Notes: a model not told the origin generated them from the sequence alone. DNA of 64,000 bases from a bacterium (GCA_019748235.1 JAIEPU010000197.1:1-64000), one strand, 5' to 3'. Positions 29,236 through 38,953 are shown, counted from the first letter of the stretch. Made by a program: numbers and translations.

Positions 29236-30426
29236 ATGGCAAAGAAGACGATTCGAGACATTGATGTGGCCGGCAAAAAGGTCTTCGTTCGCGTCGACTT
29301 CAACGTTCCCACGGACGACGATGGAACGATTACCGATGATCGTCGCATTCGTTCCGCGATCCCGACTATTAAGCTCGTTCTCGAAAAGGGGGGATCGGCA
29401 ATCCTCGCCAGTCACATGGGGCGACCTGTCGGTGATCCCGCGAAGGATGCACCGTATAAGCTCAATGGCGTGGCGGATCGGCTTCGACAACTGCTCCCTG
29501 GCGTGGCAGTTCTCAAGTCGGATGAAGTGGTTGGGCCAAAAACGGAAAAGCTCGCGGCGGATTTAAAGCCGGGGCAAATTCTGATCATCGAGAATCTTCG
29601 CTTCCACAAAGGAGAGAAGAAGGGAGATGTCGGCTTCGCGAAGCAGATTGCCTCGCTTGCGGATATTTATGTGAACGACGCGTTTGGCACCTGCCACCGT
29701 GAAGATGCGTCGATGCTCGCCGTTCCGCAGCAGTTCCCCGCCGGCGCGCGGGTTGTCGGACTGCTGGTTGAAAAGGAACTCCAGATTCTCGATCAGCTTC
29801 TCGGTTCGCCGAAGAAGCCGATGATCGCGATCATGGGAGGGGCGAAGGTCTCCGACAAGATCAACGTCATTGAGGCTCTTCTTCCCAAGATCGATCAACT
29901 TCTCATCGGCGGAGCGATGACTTACACCTTCCGTAAAGCGCTCGGTGAATCGGTGGGTAATTCGCTTGTTGAAAATGACAAGTTAGATCTCGCAAAGGAT
30001 TTGCTTGCCAAAGCGGGGAAGAAGCTAGAACTCCCTGTCGATCATGTCGTCTCTGACAAGTTTGCTCCCCCGCAAGAGGTGAAGGTCGTCGAAGGAGACA
30101 TTCCCGATGGTTGGCTGGGACTCGACATCGGTCCCAAGACGATTGCGAATTATGGTGCGGCCATTGGTAAGGCGGGGACGGTCGTTTGGAACGGTCCGAT
30201 GGGTAAATTCGAAGATGAGCCATTCCAGGCGGGAACACGCGGCATTGCCGAGGCGATGGCATCGAGCTCCGCAGTCACGGTGGTCGGCGGTGGCGAAAGT
30301 GCCGAAGCGGTCCAGCGATTTGGGCTCGATTCCAAGATCACCCATGTCTCTACCGGGGGTGGGGCGTTTCTGGAATACATCGAAGGGAAGTCGTTTGCCG
30401 CTCTGGGAGCGATCGACGACAAGTAA
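29236..30426 (+). CDS. pgk: Phosphoglycerate kinase
   Basis: Pgk makes ATP from 1,3-bisphosphoglycerate in glycolysis. The 396-residue protein has the N-terminal signature VFVRVDFNVP, the substrate-binding ASHMGRP and ENLRFHKGE, and the nucleotide-binding VVWNGPMGKFE and VVGGGESAEAV near the C-terminus. The ATG is preceded by GGGAG at 10 nt. It follows gap by 205 nt, a gap that contains a hairpin. Confidence 0.98.
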   Translation: MAKKTIRDIDVAGKKVFVRVDFNVPTDDDGTITDDRRIRSAIPTIKLVLEKGGSAILASHMGRPVGDPAKDAPYKLNGVADRLRQLLPGVAVLKSDEVVGPKTEKLAADLKPGQILIIENLRFHKGEKKGDVGFAKQIASLADIYVNDAFGTCHREDASMLAVPQQFPAGARVVGLLVEKELQILDQLLGSPKKPMIAIMGGAKVSDKINVIEALLPKIDQLLIGGAMTYTFRKALGESVGNSLVENDKLDLAKDLLAKAGKKLELPVDHVVSDKFAPPQEVKVVEGDIPDGWLGLDIGPKTIANYGAAIGKAGTVVWNGPMGKFEDEPFQAGTRGIAEAMASSSAVTVVGGGESAEAVQRFGLDSKITHVSTGGGAFLEYIEGKSFAALGAIDDK

Positions 30427-30497
30427 CGGCATGGGATCGTTTCGTATAATGCGTGATCGAAGCACGACTTTCATTCGGAAAGTCGTCGGAGAGATCA

Positions 30498-31205
30498 ATG
30501 GCCAGTACCCGCCAAGAACGTTTAACTCGGTTTGACGACGGACAAGCCCGAATCGTCCCATCGCTTTTGAATTGCGATTTCGGCATTCTTGCTGCTGAGA
30601 TCGACGATGCCAAGCGGTGTGGTGCCGATGTTATCCATTGGGACGTCATGGATGGAGTTTTTGTCCCAAACTTCAGTTACGGCCCCGTTTTGATCGATTC
30701 CCTTCGCCCGCAGTCGGACATGATTTTCGACGTTCACCTAATGGTCCAAGATCCGCTTAGGTATTTAGACAATTACTTGGAGGCCGGGGCGGATCTCATC
30801 ACCGTTCATACCGAGGTTTTGGACGACCCCAGGGAAACGCTCCGTGCCATTCGGAAGAGGGGAGCCAGAGCAGGGCTCGCACTGAATCCACCCACGCCGA
30901 TCGAGAAAATTCTCCCCTGGCTCGACGAATTGGACCATGTCTTGGTCATGAGCGTCATGCCCGGTTTTGGTGGACAAAAGTTCGATTCTTCGGTTTTGTC
31001 TAAAGTGAGATCTATCAGTAACTTAAGGAATGACATCTGGGTCGAGATTGACGGCGGTATCAATAAGAGCACGGTCGAAGTTGCCTCGGAGGCAGGAGTT
31101 CGCCTGTTCGTTGTTGGATCTGCTTTCTACAACGCCGACAATCGAGCTGAGGCATTCGGTGATCTCAGTCGCCTGATGCAACGAGGCCGATCCAATCGAG
31201 GATAA
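30498..31205 (+). CDS. rpe: Ribulose-phosphate 3-epimerase
   Basis: Rpe interconverts ribulose-5-phosphate and xylulose-5-phosphate in the pentose phosphate pathway. The 235-residue TIM barrel has IVPSLLNCDFG, WDVMDGVFVPNFSYGP with the metal-binding His and catalytic Asp, FDVHLMV, VMSVMPGFGGQKF and EIDGGI with the second Asp. GGAGAG 6 nt before the ATG decides the start. It follows pgk by 71 nt. Confidence 0.97.
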   Translation: MASTRQERLTRFDDGQARIVPSLLNCDFGILAAEIDDAKRCGADVIHWDVMDGVFVPNFSYGPVLIDSLRPQSDMIFDVHLMVQDPLRYLDNYLEAGADLITVHTEVLDDPRETLRAIRKRGARAGLALNPPTPIEKILPWLDELDHVLVMSVMPGFGGQKFDSSVLSKVRSISNLRNDIWVEIDGGINKSTVEVASEAGVRLFVVGSAFYNADNRAEAFGDLSRLMQRGRSNRG

Positions 31206-31214
31206 GCACGTCTT

Positions 31215-31766
31215 ATGGGACAGGTGTTCCTGGCGAAGTCGGCGACGACCGATTTCGATGAACAGGATCGAATCGTCGGCACGCTGAACGTTCCGATCAA
31301 CGTTCGAGGGCAGGCTGAAGTAGCCGAAATGGCAAGGGAACTTGCTGGCGTGCCCATTGACACCGTTTACTCGACGCCGAGCACATCGGCCCGAGAAACC
31401 GCTCATCTTTTGGGGAAGCAACTTGGTGCCAAGGTCAAGGACCTGGAGGAGTTGCGCAATCTCGACTTCGGACTTTGGCAAGGTTTGCCGGTCGCAGAGG
31501 TGCAGCGAAAACACAAGAAACTCTACACGAAGTGGAAAGAAAGCCCCTGCGAAGCCTGCCCCCCCGCCGGGGAGGAAATCGCCCAGGTATTCGAGCGGGT
31601 GGAAAAAGTCCTCGGACCGATCATTCGGAAAAATTCATTTCGAGGAATCGTCATCGTTGCCCCTGATCCGCTCCGCAAGGTCATTCGCTGTTTTTTGACG
31701 GAACGGAAGGTGGATAACGTCCTGCTCCAAGCCGCCAGCTCGCCTGTCGAAAAAATCAGTGTTTGA
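31215..31766 (+). CDS. Histidine phosphatase-fold protein lacking catalytic residues
   Basis: This 183-residue protein aligns along its length with the phosphoglycerate-mutase/histidine-phosphatase family: IVGTLNVPINVRGQAEV after the first motif, VYSTPSTSARETAHLLG, and ELRNLDFGLWQGL. The catalytic RHG at the N-terminus is replaced (residues 7-10 read AKSA). The second catalytic His, normally in a VSHGG segment, is replaced by VAPDPL. Both active-site histidines are therefore missing. It is probably an inactive binding or regulatory relative, possibly of metabolic signalling. It begins 9 nt after rpe with no strong binding site of its own, suggesting co-transcription. Confidence 0.82.
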   Translation: MGQVFLAKSATTDFDEQDRIVGTLNVPINVRGQAEVAEMARELAGVPIDTVYSTPSTSARETAHLLGKQLGAKVKDLEELRNLDFGLWQGLPVAEVQRKHKKLYTKWKESPCEACPPAGEEIAQVFERVEKVLGPIIRKNSFRGIVIVAPDPLRKVIRCFLTERKVDNVLLQAASSPVEKISV

Positions 31767-31888
31767 TGCTCTTGAAGAGTGCGGTAGCCTGCAGCGAGAG
31801 TTGGGCGGTCGTCGCCCGGCCTGAATTGCTAAGATAAGGGGGGCCCAGCCGGGACTCCCCCGACGGCCGCCAAGGTGATCGCAGCAGG

Positions 31889-32776
31889 ATGAGTACCGCG
31901 CGAATGAATCAGGAATCGCTAGAGACGGGCGATAAGTCGAGCGGCAATCAACGCAGACCCAAGCGCGGAGTTCCCGAGGGACTCTTTCTGCGGTGTCCCG
32001 GTTGTGGAGCGACGCTCTACAAAAAGGATGTCGAGCGCAATCAAAACGTCTGCCCCGAATGCGACCATCACTTCTACATCAGTGCGCGTGATCGCATTAC
32101 CCATCTCGTCGATTCCGACAGCTTCGAGGAATGGTTCGACAACTTGCGCTCGGTTGACCCGCTCGCGTTTGTCGATCGCAAGTCGTACAAGGATCGATTA
32201 GTCGACGAGAGGAAGCGGACGAAGCTCAACGAAGCGATCGTCTGCGGCCGAGCATTCGTTCGAGGCCGTCCATTCGTTGCCGCTATCACCGACAGTGCTT
32301 TCAGCATGGGCAGCATGGGCTCGGTTGTCGGCGAGAAGCTTGTTCGTTCCATCGAGAAAGCGACTGAGCTTCGCTTACCACTCGTCATCATCAGTGCCAG
32401 CGGTGGTGGGGCGCGCATGCAGGAAGGGATTCTTTCCCTCATGCAGATGGCCAAGGTTTCTGCCGCTCTCGCGAAGTATGACGATGCGGGTGGTCTTTAC
32501 GTTTCTGTTCTGACCAATCCGACGATGGGTGGCGTCGCGGCAAGCTTCGCCTCCCTAGGTGACATAACACTCGCGGAGCCGAAGGCGCTGATCGGCTTTG
32601 CCGGGCCACGCACCATCTGGGCAACGGTCCGACTTGAGTTGCCCAAGGGGTTCCAAACCAGCGAGTTCCTTCTCGCGCACGGATTCGTCGACCGAATCGT
32701 GCATCGGCGAAGTCTTCGTGACGAGTTGGCGAATATCTTCGATTATTGCCGACTGAAGCCGAAGCCGTCGAAGTAA
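31889..32776 (+). CDS. accD: Acetyl-CoA carboxylase carboxyltransferase subunit beta
   Basis: AccD, with AccA, transfers carboxyl from biotin to acetyl-CoA in fatty acid synthesis. The 295-residue protein has the N-terminal zinc finger (CPGC, then CPEC 15 residues later) at about 36-59 and the crotonase-like carboxyltransferase fold with [27 protein letters not shown] and [12 protein letters not shown]. The start is uncertain, as two ATGs lie five codons apart. No accA is in the window. Confidence 0.96.
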   Translation: MSTARMNQESLETGDKSSGNQRRPKRGVPEGLFLRCPGCGATLYKKDVERNQNVCPECDHHFYISARDRITHLVDSDSFEEWFDNLRSVDPLAFVDRKSYKDRLVDERKRTKLNEAIVCGRAFVRGRPFVAAITDSAFSMGSMGSVVGEKLVRSIEKATELRLPLVIISASGGGARMQEGILSLMQMAKVSAALAKYDDAGGLYVSVLTNPTMGGVAASFASLGDITLAEPKALIGFAGPRTIWATVRLELPKGFQTSEFLLAHGFVDRIVHRRSLRDELANIFDYCRLKPKPSK

Positions 32777-32781
32777 GGGGG

Positions 32782-33222
32782 CTATTCCATCACCTGAACA
32801 GGGATCGAAAAGAACCTCAGGTTCCCCGCGCATGATTCGAACGGGACAGGCTCACCTCCCGAAAGAACTAGACCGTGCATCTTCGGGGGTTGAAACCATT
32901 CCGGCCGATTTCTGTGATGCTCTTGATCCAAAGCGAATTTCTCTTGAGTGTCATAACATTGACACTCGACAAGATGCGCCCTTCCGATGATCCCCCGCCG
33001 ATATTCGGTGAACTCACGTAGATGATCGGGGACAAGGCTCCACCCCTCGTCGCGCGGATCGGGATCGCGGCCAGTGTGAATGTAGATGAGTCCGCGCCGC
33101 GTCGTTCCCCACTTCCTGATTTCGATCGACTTGATTCCGAAGACGACTAATGTCGCCCAGGGTTGCTTGATGGATAAGGCGATTCGCCGCGAGTTCGAGG
33201 ATACAGACTCATCGTGTGACAT
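32782..33222 (-). CDS. ASCH domain protein
   Basis: This 146-residue protein contains an ASCH (PUA-like) domain: ALSIKQPWATLVVFGIKSIE, followed by RRGLIYIHTGR and IIGRAHLVECQCYD. ASCH proteins are thought to bind RNA or modified nucleotides, and some hydrolyse N4-acetylcytidine; the activity here is unknown. The ATG has AGGAT upstream; the in-frame TTG six nt earlier is less likely. It converges with accD with only 5 nt between the stops. Confidence 0.82.
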   Translation of the reverse strand: MSHDESVSSNSRRIALSIKQPWATLVVFGIKSIEIRKWGTTRRGLIYIHTGRDPDPRDEGWSLVPDHLREFTEYRRGIIGRAHLVECQCYDTQEKFALDQEHHRNRPEWFQPPKMHGLVLSGGEPVPFESCAGNLRFFSIPVQVME

Positions 33223-33264
33223 GTTCAATATCCTAGATTGCTTTGGAGCGATGACATCATGTTG

Positions 33265-35337
33265 TCACTGCAACAGCGGCAGACCCATTTGCTTGCGGAC
33301 TCGATTCGCTTCTTCTTTGGAAACATCGTACAGCAGAATGGAATATCCGATCGATGGCTCGATTTTCGGCGTGAACTGTTGGAAGTAAGCGTATGATTCT
33401 CTGGGAATCTCCACCATCCATGACCCTGGAATAGCAGCGCCGCCTAGTTTGCCGCGGTAGTTCACAAATTGCCTAAGCGGGCAGGGCGTATGAAATCTCA
33501 TCCCTCGTTCGAAATTGACGCTCATCGCATACTTGCCCGGAAGGGGGCCCCAGGTCATGGGATCACTTTTCTTTTCCCACGGGAGCAGTTGATCATCACT
33601 CACTTGCCGTAGGTCGCGGGGAGCCAATTGATAGTTATTGATTCCTTCGAATTCGGGGGAAATCGTTCCCGCATAGCCAATGCGGACATCATTCTTCCAT
33701 TCGGGATGTTGATCGAGCCACTGGGCCAGTCCTCGTAGGTCCTGACCCCAGTCGATGTTGCTGTCGATCAGATGGAATCGTCCCTGAGATGGGCCGCCGA
33801 CAACTTCATTGAAGTAGGAGAGTTCATGCGGATGAATTCGTGCGATGACCCCCACATTCCAAGCTAAGGCGATCCCCGTGACCCAATAGACCCATCTCGG
33901 GCGGCCGGTCGCGACGAGGGAACCGGCCAGGACGAAGAGAAACGGGAGCGATGCCAAGACATAACGAAGACCGAGATTAATGTCGGTCAGAAAGCTCATC
34001 GCCAGGATCGGAACGAACGCGAGGCACACAAGCGGGATGATTGATCGCTTAGCCGGTCGATAGATTGCCATAGTGATCGCGATAACAATAAGCACCATCG
34101 TCGACAGTGGGGATTTAACTGCGAGCGCATAGAAGTAGTAATACCACCAGCCCCGTCGACTGAAGATCGACGTCGGTGCATCCGCGCTCGGGAGCGGTGG
34201 AGCGAACTCTCCCCGCAGATACATGGGATATTTTCCCTCCGCCTCGAACTTCTGCTCGTCGAAACCGGCAACGAAATGGTACGGAAGCGGACATGGAACA
34301 TACGCGAGCGCGGTTCCTTGAAATCGATTGACCCTGGCTTGCCATACTCTTCGGTACGTCAAATTATTCGACTCCGGCGCGGGAGCGTCCTCGAATCGTC
34401 TCGCACGCGTAAGCGACTCACTCAGAAATGGAAATGTTCCGAGCGGCGTTCCCACCCCCTCGAACAAATACCCCATGTCAATCACGATGAAGCTGAGGAG
34501 CACCATCGCGCCATATCCTAGGCACGACTTCAAGATTCCTTGCGTAGGATGAGGCTCGCTCTTCGTCGGGTTTTGCAAGCTCTGCTTTCTCGATCGTACT
34601 CGTTCCCAACCGATAAAGGCGAGAAGCCAAAAGGCAAAGATGAAGTAGAGCCAAAGGGAACTGAATTTCACGAGCTGCGCCAGTCCGAGCGCTGCGGTGG
34701 CAACGCCGAATCGGTTCCAGGTCGGTCGTTCCAACCAGCGCGAGAAAACGAAACAAGCGATGAATCCCGCGCTCGTTGCGGCAAGGTCAGTCGTGATGAG
34801 TCCCGCATGCGCGAGAATATTCGGGGAAAAGGTCCAGAGCGTCGCCGCGAGTAGTCCTGACCAACGGCCGAACCAACTTGCCCCCCACCAGTAAAGAAAG
34901 GGAATCGTCAGCATCGACCAAACGGCAATCGCATAACGTCCATAGGTAAAGGAGTCGATGTATCGCTCGCGGGATTCTTCTTTCGTGGCATTTGCGGCAA
35001 TGACCTCAAACGCGAATGCCCAATGATTGGCGGGTTCGTGAAACTTCCAAGTTCGATCATAAAGCAGATCAGGATGAGTCGGCCATGCGGCCGCTGCTGC
35101 GACTAATCGAGCGAGCGGTGGGCTGTGCCGATACATTCGAAACGTTTGTTTCTCGAGATAAGTTTGACCCGCGGGAAGGTGAGCCACTTCGTCAAGCGTC
35201 GGTGTCGAACGAATGATCTCATCGCGCACGAGCAGAAAATGCGCAGCCATCAGAAGAGCGAGTAAAGCGATCGTCCACCGTGAAGAGGGGGGAGCGACCG
35301 TGCTCGGTGGGATCGCTGAATCAGATTTTGAGTTCAT
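33265..35337 (-). CDS. GT-C family membrane glycosyltransferase (family 39-like)
   Basis: This 690-residue integral membrane protein has the layout of ArnT/PMT-like GT-C enzymes. After the first membrane segment comes an acidic loop, STPTLDEVAHLPAG, matching the DE-containing first luminal loop that holds the catalytic Asp. About ten more membrane segments follow and a periplasmic C-terminal part (SNIDWGQDLRGLAQWL). Such enzymes move sugars from polyprenyl-phosphate carriers to lipids or proteins on the outer face of the inner membrane. The substrate is unknown. It lies between the ASCH gene and an SDR gene on the same strand, 16 nt from the latter. Confidence 0.85.
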   Translation of the reverse strand: MNSKSDSAIPPSTVAPPSSRWTIALLALLMAAHFLLVRDEIIRSTPTLDEVAHLPAGQTYLEKQTFRMYRHSPPLARLVAAAAAWPTHPDLLYDRTWKFHEPANHWAFAFEVIAANATKEESRERYIDSFTYGRYAIAVWSMLTIPFLYWWGASWFGRWSGLLAATLWTFSPNILAHAGLITTDLAATSAGFIACFVFSRWLERPTWNRFGVATAALGLAQLVKFSSLWLYFIFAFWLLAFIGWERVRSRKQSLQNPTKSEPHPTQGILKSCLGYGAMVLLSFIVIDMGYLFEGVGTPLGTFPFLSESLTRARRFEDAPAPESNNLTYRRVWQARVNRFQGTALAYVPCPLPYHFVAGFDEQKFEAEGKYPMYLRGEFAPPLPSADAPTSIFSRRGWWYYYFYALAVKSPLSTMVLIVIAITMAIYRPAKRSIIPLVCLAFVPILAMSFLTDINLGLRYVLASLPFLFVLAGSLVATGRPRWVYWVTGIALAWNVGVIARIHPHELSYFNEVVGGPSQGRFHLIDSNIDWGQDLRGLAQWLDQHPEWKNDVRIGYAGTISPEFEGINNYQLAPRDLRQVSDDQLLPWEKKSDPMTWGPLPGKYAMSVNFERGMRFHTPCPLRQFVNYRGKLGGAAIPGSWMVEIPRESYAYFQQFTPKIEPSIGYSILLYDVSKEEANRVRKQMGLPLLQ

Positions 35338-35353
35338 AAGGGTATTGATGTTC

Positions 35354-36115
35354 TCACGATGTGACCACGCCGCCGTTTACATTGAAAGTCTGTCCCGTCA
35401 AAAACGATGCCTCCTCCGATACCAGGAACGCAACTGTCGATGCGACGTCTCCTGGCAATCCCCAACGCGACAGAATTGCCTCGCGCGTCGCCCGCTCTTG
35501 CCACAAGAGGGAGGCATTCTCACCCCACGCCGTTTTGATCCATCCCGGCGCGACGCAATTGACTCTGATCGACGGAGCGAGTGTTTTGGCCAGACTCCGA
35601 GTAAACGAGGCGATCCCTCCCTTCACGGCCGCGAAGAGTTCACCACTATCACCTTCCATCCCCGTCGCCGATTGATCCCAACCGGTGGTGACAATTACCC
35701 CGTGTCCCCGCTCTTTCATCCGCTTACCGATCGCACGGCAAGTAAGAATCGTTCCCCAAAGATCGACTTTCGTGATGAGTTCGAGCTTCTCTTCGAATGA
35801 AAGTTTCGCCTGGCTCCCCGTCAGCAAGTCCGCGCCAGCCAGATGGGCCCACGCATCGATCATACCTCCCGCGTTCCGCCAACATTTGTCGACAAGTGAT
35901 TCGCAAGCGGCGGGATCTGCCAAGTCTGCCTGAACGACAAACGATTTTCGGCCGCGCGATTTGATCTGATCGGCTACTTCCTCAGCCGCACGTTGGGCTT
36001 TCCGGCAGTGAATGCCGACGTTCCACCCCAGTTCCGCGAGTCGGAGCGCGGTTGCACGTCCGATACCGCTACTGGATCCGGTAACCATGACCCATTTCGA
36101 GTCTGAGAAACTCAT
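35354..36115 (-). CDS. Short-chain dehydrogenase/reductase with altered active site
   Basis: This 253-residue Rossmann-fold protein has the SDR cofactor motif VTGSSSGIGRA (TGxxxGxG), a DLAD segment for adenine binding and the C-terminal GQTFNVNGG typical of FabG-like members. The catalytic Tyr-x3-Lys is replaced by Phe-Ala-Ala-Val-Lys (in ELFAAVKGG), and the catalytic Ser region reads VTTGWDQS. The usual proton donor is therefore missing; the protein may be a non-catalytic or mechanistically altered SDR. The start used is the ATG in front of the fold; an in-frame start 48 nt upstream overlaps the divergent gene. It ends 16 nt before the glycosyltransferase gene. Confidence 0.88.
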   Translation of the reverse strand: MSFSDSKWVMVTGSSSGIGRATALRLAELGWNVGIHCRKAQRAAEEVADQIKSRGRKSFVVQADLADPAACESLVDKCWRNAGGMIDAWAHLAGADLLTGSQAKLSFEEKLELITKVDLWGTILTCRAIGKRMKERGHGVIVTTGWDQSATGMEGDSGELFAAVKGGIASFTRSLAKTLAPSIRVNCVAPGWIKTAWGENASLLWQERATREAILSRWGLPGDVASTVAFLVSEEASFLTGQTFNVNGGVVTS

Positions 36116-36142
36116 CGACTCTTTATCTCTCCCGATGCCCTT

Positions 36143-36934
36143 GTGACCCCCGAATGGTACCATTCCCCTTACGAGACAGCACGGCTCTTGGCCGAATCTC
36201 TCGTGACGAAACAGGTCCGGGGGCCTTCAGTAGGGGACGCGTTCTTGGCGAGTGGAAATTGGAAACTGATTGAAAATGGAGCTACTTCGGAATCGGAAGG
36301 TTTTTCTGGTCGGGCCCTCCGAGCCCCTCACGGAGCGTGGCCCACGCTCGTCTTCGAGGGCGAATTGGGTGGGGAATGGAGCCTCGTCTTGGGGAAACTC
36401 TCATTTCGTCCCCAGCATTCGTCGGCCAATGAGGCGTTTCCGACCCCCAGTACCTTCCTGGTGCAGGAACCTTATCTGATCGTTCCCCAAGCCGTCGCTT
36501 CGGATGTCGGCTTGCGAATGATCGTGCAATTCCTGGCCGAGCCGACAAGTATCACCATGGACGTGCGGTTGGAAACGATCGCCCCCCTCGACAATGTGTC
36601 ACTGGCCCTTGATCTTTCATGGGGAGAAGTCACCCTGCATCCGAAGTCAGAGGGATGCAAACCGTCCGCCCATCAGTTCTCTCGGAGAGAATCGTCGTGG
36701 TTCGACGTCATTCACGGGGAGGGCTCCGTCGGTGCGGTGGTGACTGATCTTGGTGAAGGAGGCTATGTCGAGCGACAAGCAGATTCATGGCGATTGGTGA
36801 TGTTCGATCAGCCTCTGGAGAAAGGAGTCATTCTCGTCGGAAGGTTCGGAATCATTCGCAGGGCCTCCAACGAGGATTTAGTTTCATTCCGAAAGAACCA
36901 CGAAAAACAGCTCGAACGGCCGACATTTCTTTGA
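36143..36934 (+). CDS. Hypothetical protein
   Basis: This 263-residue protein has no recognised domain, signal peptide or membrane segment. The sequence is rich in beta-strand patterns (WSLVLGKLSFRP, ITMDVRLETIAP, VSLALDLSWGEVTLHP), suggesting a beta-sandwich. The start is GTG, 27 nt from the divergent SDR start, so the two genes share a control region. Function is unknown. Confidence 0.65.
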   Translation: MTPEWYHSPYETARLLAESLVTKQVRGPSVGDAFLASGNWKLIENGATSESEGFSGRALRAPHGAWPTLVFEGELGGEWSLVLGKLSFRPQHSSANEAFPTPSTFLVQEPYLIVPQAVASDVGLRMIVQFLAEPTSITMDVRLETIAPLDNVSLALDLSWGEVTLHPKSEGCKPSAHQFSRRESSWFDVIHGEGSVGAVVTDLGEGGYVERQADSWRLVMFDQPLEKGVILVGRFGIIRRASNEDLVSFRKNHEKQLERPTFL

Positions 36935-37136
36935 ACCGAATGACTCTTCGGCCCTCGGCGGTTGATTGCTGTATAAAGAAGGATCGAGAGTGAAAAAGAG
37001 GGGAAAATCGTCTGATCGGCGATCCCAAAGGTGCTGTTTCACGTAGTAGTTGATAGTTGACTCAGTCGGCTGGGGTGCTCGATAGAGGTTGGTTTGCGTC
37101 TGGGTCGTGTCGTTTTGTCCAAAGGGTTTGCCATTT

Positions 37137-37907
37137 ATGTCGGGTTCCGCGAATCCTCCCGCAGCCTCTGACCGTCCATCGATGAGCGGGTTTTCTGCCC
37201 GGAAAGATGAATTTGTTTATCGGCCAATCAGCGTGATGGCGGTTTTGTGCCTCGTCGCGTCATTGTTTGCTCTCCTCTCCTTCGTCAGCTTGTACATGAT
37301 TCCCGTGGCAGTGATCATTCTCATCGTAAGCGTGGTGACGTACATTCGTCTCGAGCGATCCCGAAACGAATATGCCGGCCAAGTCCTCGCCGGCTTAGCG
37401 GTGGTCATTACGTTGATCGGCACCGTTGGCGCTGGAACGGCGCATGCCGTGACGTTCTACGCGTACAGTAACGAGGCGCGCGGAGTGGCTGATCAATACC
37501 TGGCAGCTCTTTTAGCGGACAACCTCGAAGAGGCCTTCCTACTCCGAACCGATCCTCAATCCCGCGCTTCGGTCAGTGACGACGTGACGGACTTGGTGAA
37601 AACCTACAACAAGTCGTACGAGAACTTCAAGAAGGAGGCGGTGACGAAAACGCTCCGGGCAGGGGGAGCTAACTCGATCGTCGAATTCAAGAGTGCGACC
37701 GACTTCTATCCATTCAACGGATTGAGTATGGTCGGCCTCCATTATCAAGTGCAGCTTGCGACGGAACCGAAGAAAAAATACAACGTCGTGCTCGGCATCG
37801 TCGGCGGGGTGAGTGAAGCGGGGGACTGGGAAGGTCGTCAATGGTACATTCAATCGAATGAATCGATCGATGAAGTCCCACCAACGTCGCAGGGGCCAAG
37901 CAAGTAG
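37137..37907 (+). CDS. Membrane protein with DUF4190-like segments and soluble C-terminus
   Basis: This protein has 256 residues from the chosen ATG. Residues about 32-120 hold three membrane segments separated by a short basic loop (RLERSRNEYAG), like the DUF4190 pattern of small planctomycete membrane proteins. The C-terminal ~135 residues are soluble, begin with a helical ADQYLAALLADNLEEAF segment and may form an NTF2/DUF-like sensor fold. No catalytic motif is seen. It precedes the MoxR gene by 35 nt, suggesting co-transcription. Confidence 0.7.
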   Translation: MSGSANPPAASDRPSMSGFSARKDEFVYRPISVMAVLCLVASLFALLSFVSLYMIPVAVIILIVSVVTYIRLERSRNEYAGQVLAGLAVVITLIGTVGAGTAHAVTFYAYSNEARGVADQYLAALLADNLEEAFLLRTDPQSRASVSDDVTDLVKTYNKSYENFKKEAVTKTLRAGGANSIVEFKSATDFYPFNGLSMVGLHYQVQLATEPKKKYNVVLGIVGGVSEAGDWEGRQWYIQSNESIDEVPPTSQGPSK

Positions 37908-37942
37908 CCCATCTCTCTTGTGGAACCAAAGGAGCGGTTGAC

Positions 37943-38953
37943 TTGGGAGTATCGATCGAGGAGAGAGCCTCTTCATTCCGCGCGATGTATGCTCAGGTTC
38001 GTCGTGAGATCGGCAAAGTCGTCGTCGGACATGAAGAGACGGTTCAGGGAGTGCTAACCTCTCTCTTCGTCGGCGGGCACGTGCTCCTCGAAGGCGTTCC
38101 CGGACTCGGAAAAACTCTCCTCGTTCGCACGCTGGGGGAAGTCCTTGATTTGCAATTCAAGCGAATCCAGTTCACTCCCGACTTGATGCCTGCCGACATC
38201 ATCGGCACCAATGTCATTTCGACGGACATTAACGGAAATCGTTCTTTCACGTTTCAGCCCGGACCGATCTTCACCCAGATTTGCTTAGCCGACGAAATCA
38301 ACCGAGCCACGCCGAAAACCCAGTCCGCGCTCCTCGAGGCAATGCAAGAACACTCCGTCACCGTCGGAGGAACGGTTCACCACCTGGAGGAGCCCTTTTT
38401 CGTTCTTGCCACGCAAAACCCCATCGATCAGGAGGGGACGTATCCCCTTCCCGAGGCCCAGCTCGATCGGTTCTTTCAGAAACTGATCGTGACCTATTCG
38501 AGTCGAGAAGAAATTGGTGCAATTCTCGATCGAACCACGTCTGGAGAAACCCCGACTGCCAGTCGTGTGATGTCAGGAGCGCAGATTCGAGAGTACCAAG
38601 CTCTCATTCGCGAGGTGCTATTGGCGCCGCACGTAAAGGACTATGCGATCCGAATTATTCTGGCGACGCATCCGGGCGGTGAATTCGCGGTGGAAGAAAC
38701 GAATCGATACGTTCGCCTCGGTTCAAGCCCTCGTGGCGCGCAGGCGGTTACCCTCGCCGCGAAGGTGCGAGCGCTCATCGACGGTCGATTCAACGTCAGC
38801 TTTGAAGATATTCAGCATGTCGCGAAGGCCTGTCTCCGCCATCGGTTGCTCCTCAATTTCGAGGCACAAGCCGAGGGGATCGAGGCGGACCAGATCATTT
38901 CCACGATTCTCACTCGAACTCCGACTCGCTCGGAAACGGTAGCAACCCGCTGA
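37943..38953 (+). CDS. MoxR-family AAA+ ATPase
   Basis: This 336-residue AAA+ ATPase of the MoxR/RavA group is predicted to act as a chaperone in maturing metal or VWA-containing complexes. Walker A is GVPGLGKT at about 51-58, Walker B is CLADEIN, followed by TQSALLEAMQEH and sensor 1 in VLATQNPIDQEGTYPLPEAQLDRF, the last being highly typical of MoxR. The start is TTG with GGAG about 8 nt before it. The DUF58 and VWA genes that usually follow moxR are absent; the nearest VWA gene is 20 kb away. Confidence 0.93.
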   Translation: MGVSIEERASSFRAMYAQVRREIGKVVVGHEETVQGVLTSLFVGGHVLLEGVPGLGKTLLVRTLGEVLDLQFKRIQFTPDLMPADIIGTNVISTDINGNRSFTFQPGPIFTQICLADEINRATPKTQSALLEAMQEHSVTVGGTVHHLEEPFFVLATQNPIDQEGTYPLPEAQLDRFFQKLIVTYSSREEIGAILDRTTSGETPTASRVMSGAQIREYQALIREVLLAPHVKDYAIRIILATHPGGEFAVEETNRYVRLGSSPRGAQAVTLAAKVRALIDGRFNVSFEDIQHVAKACLRHRLLLNFEAQAEGIEADQIISTILTRTPTRSETVATR

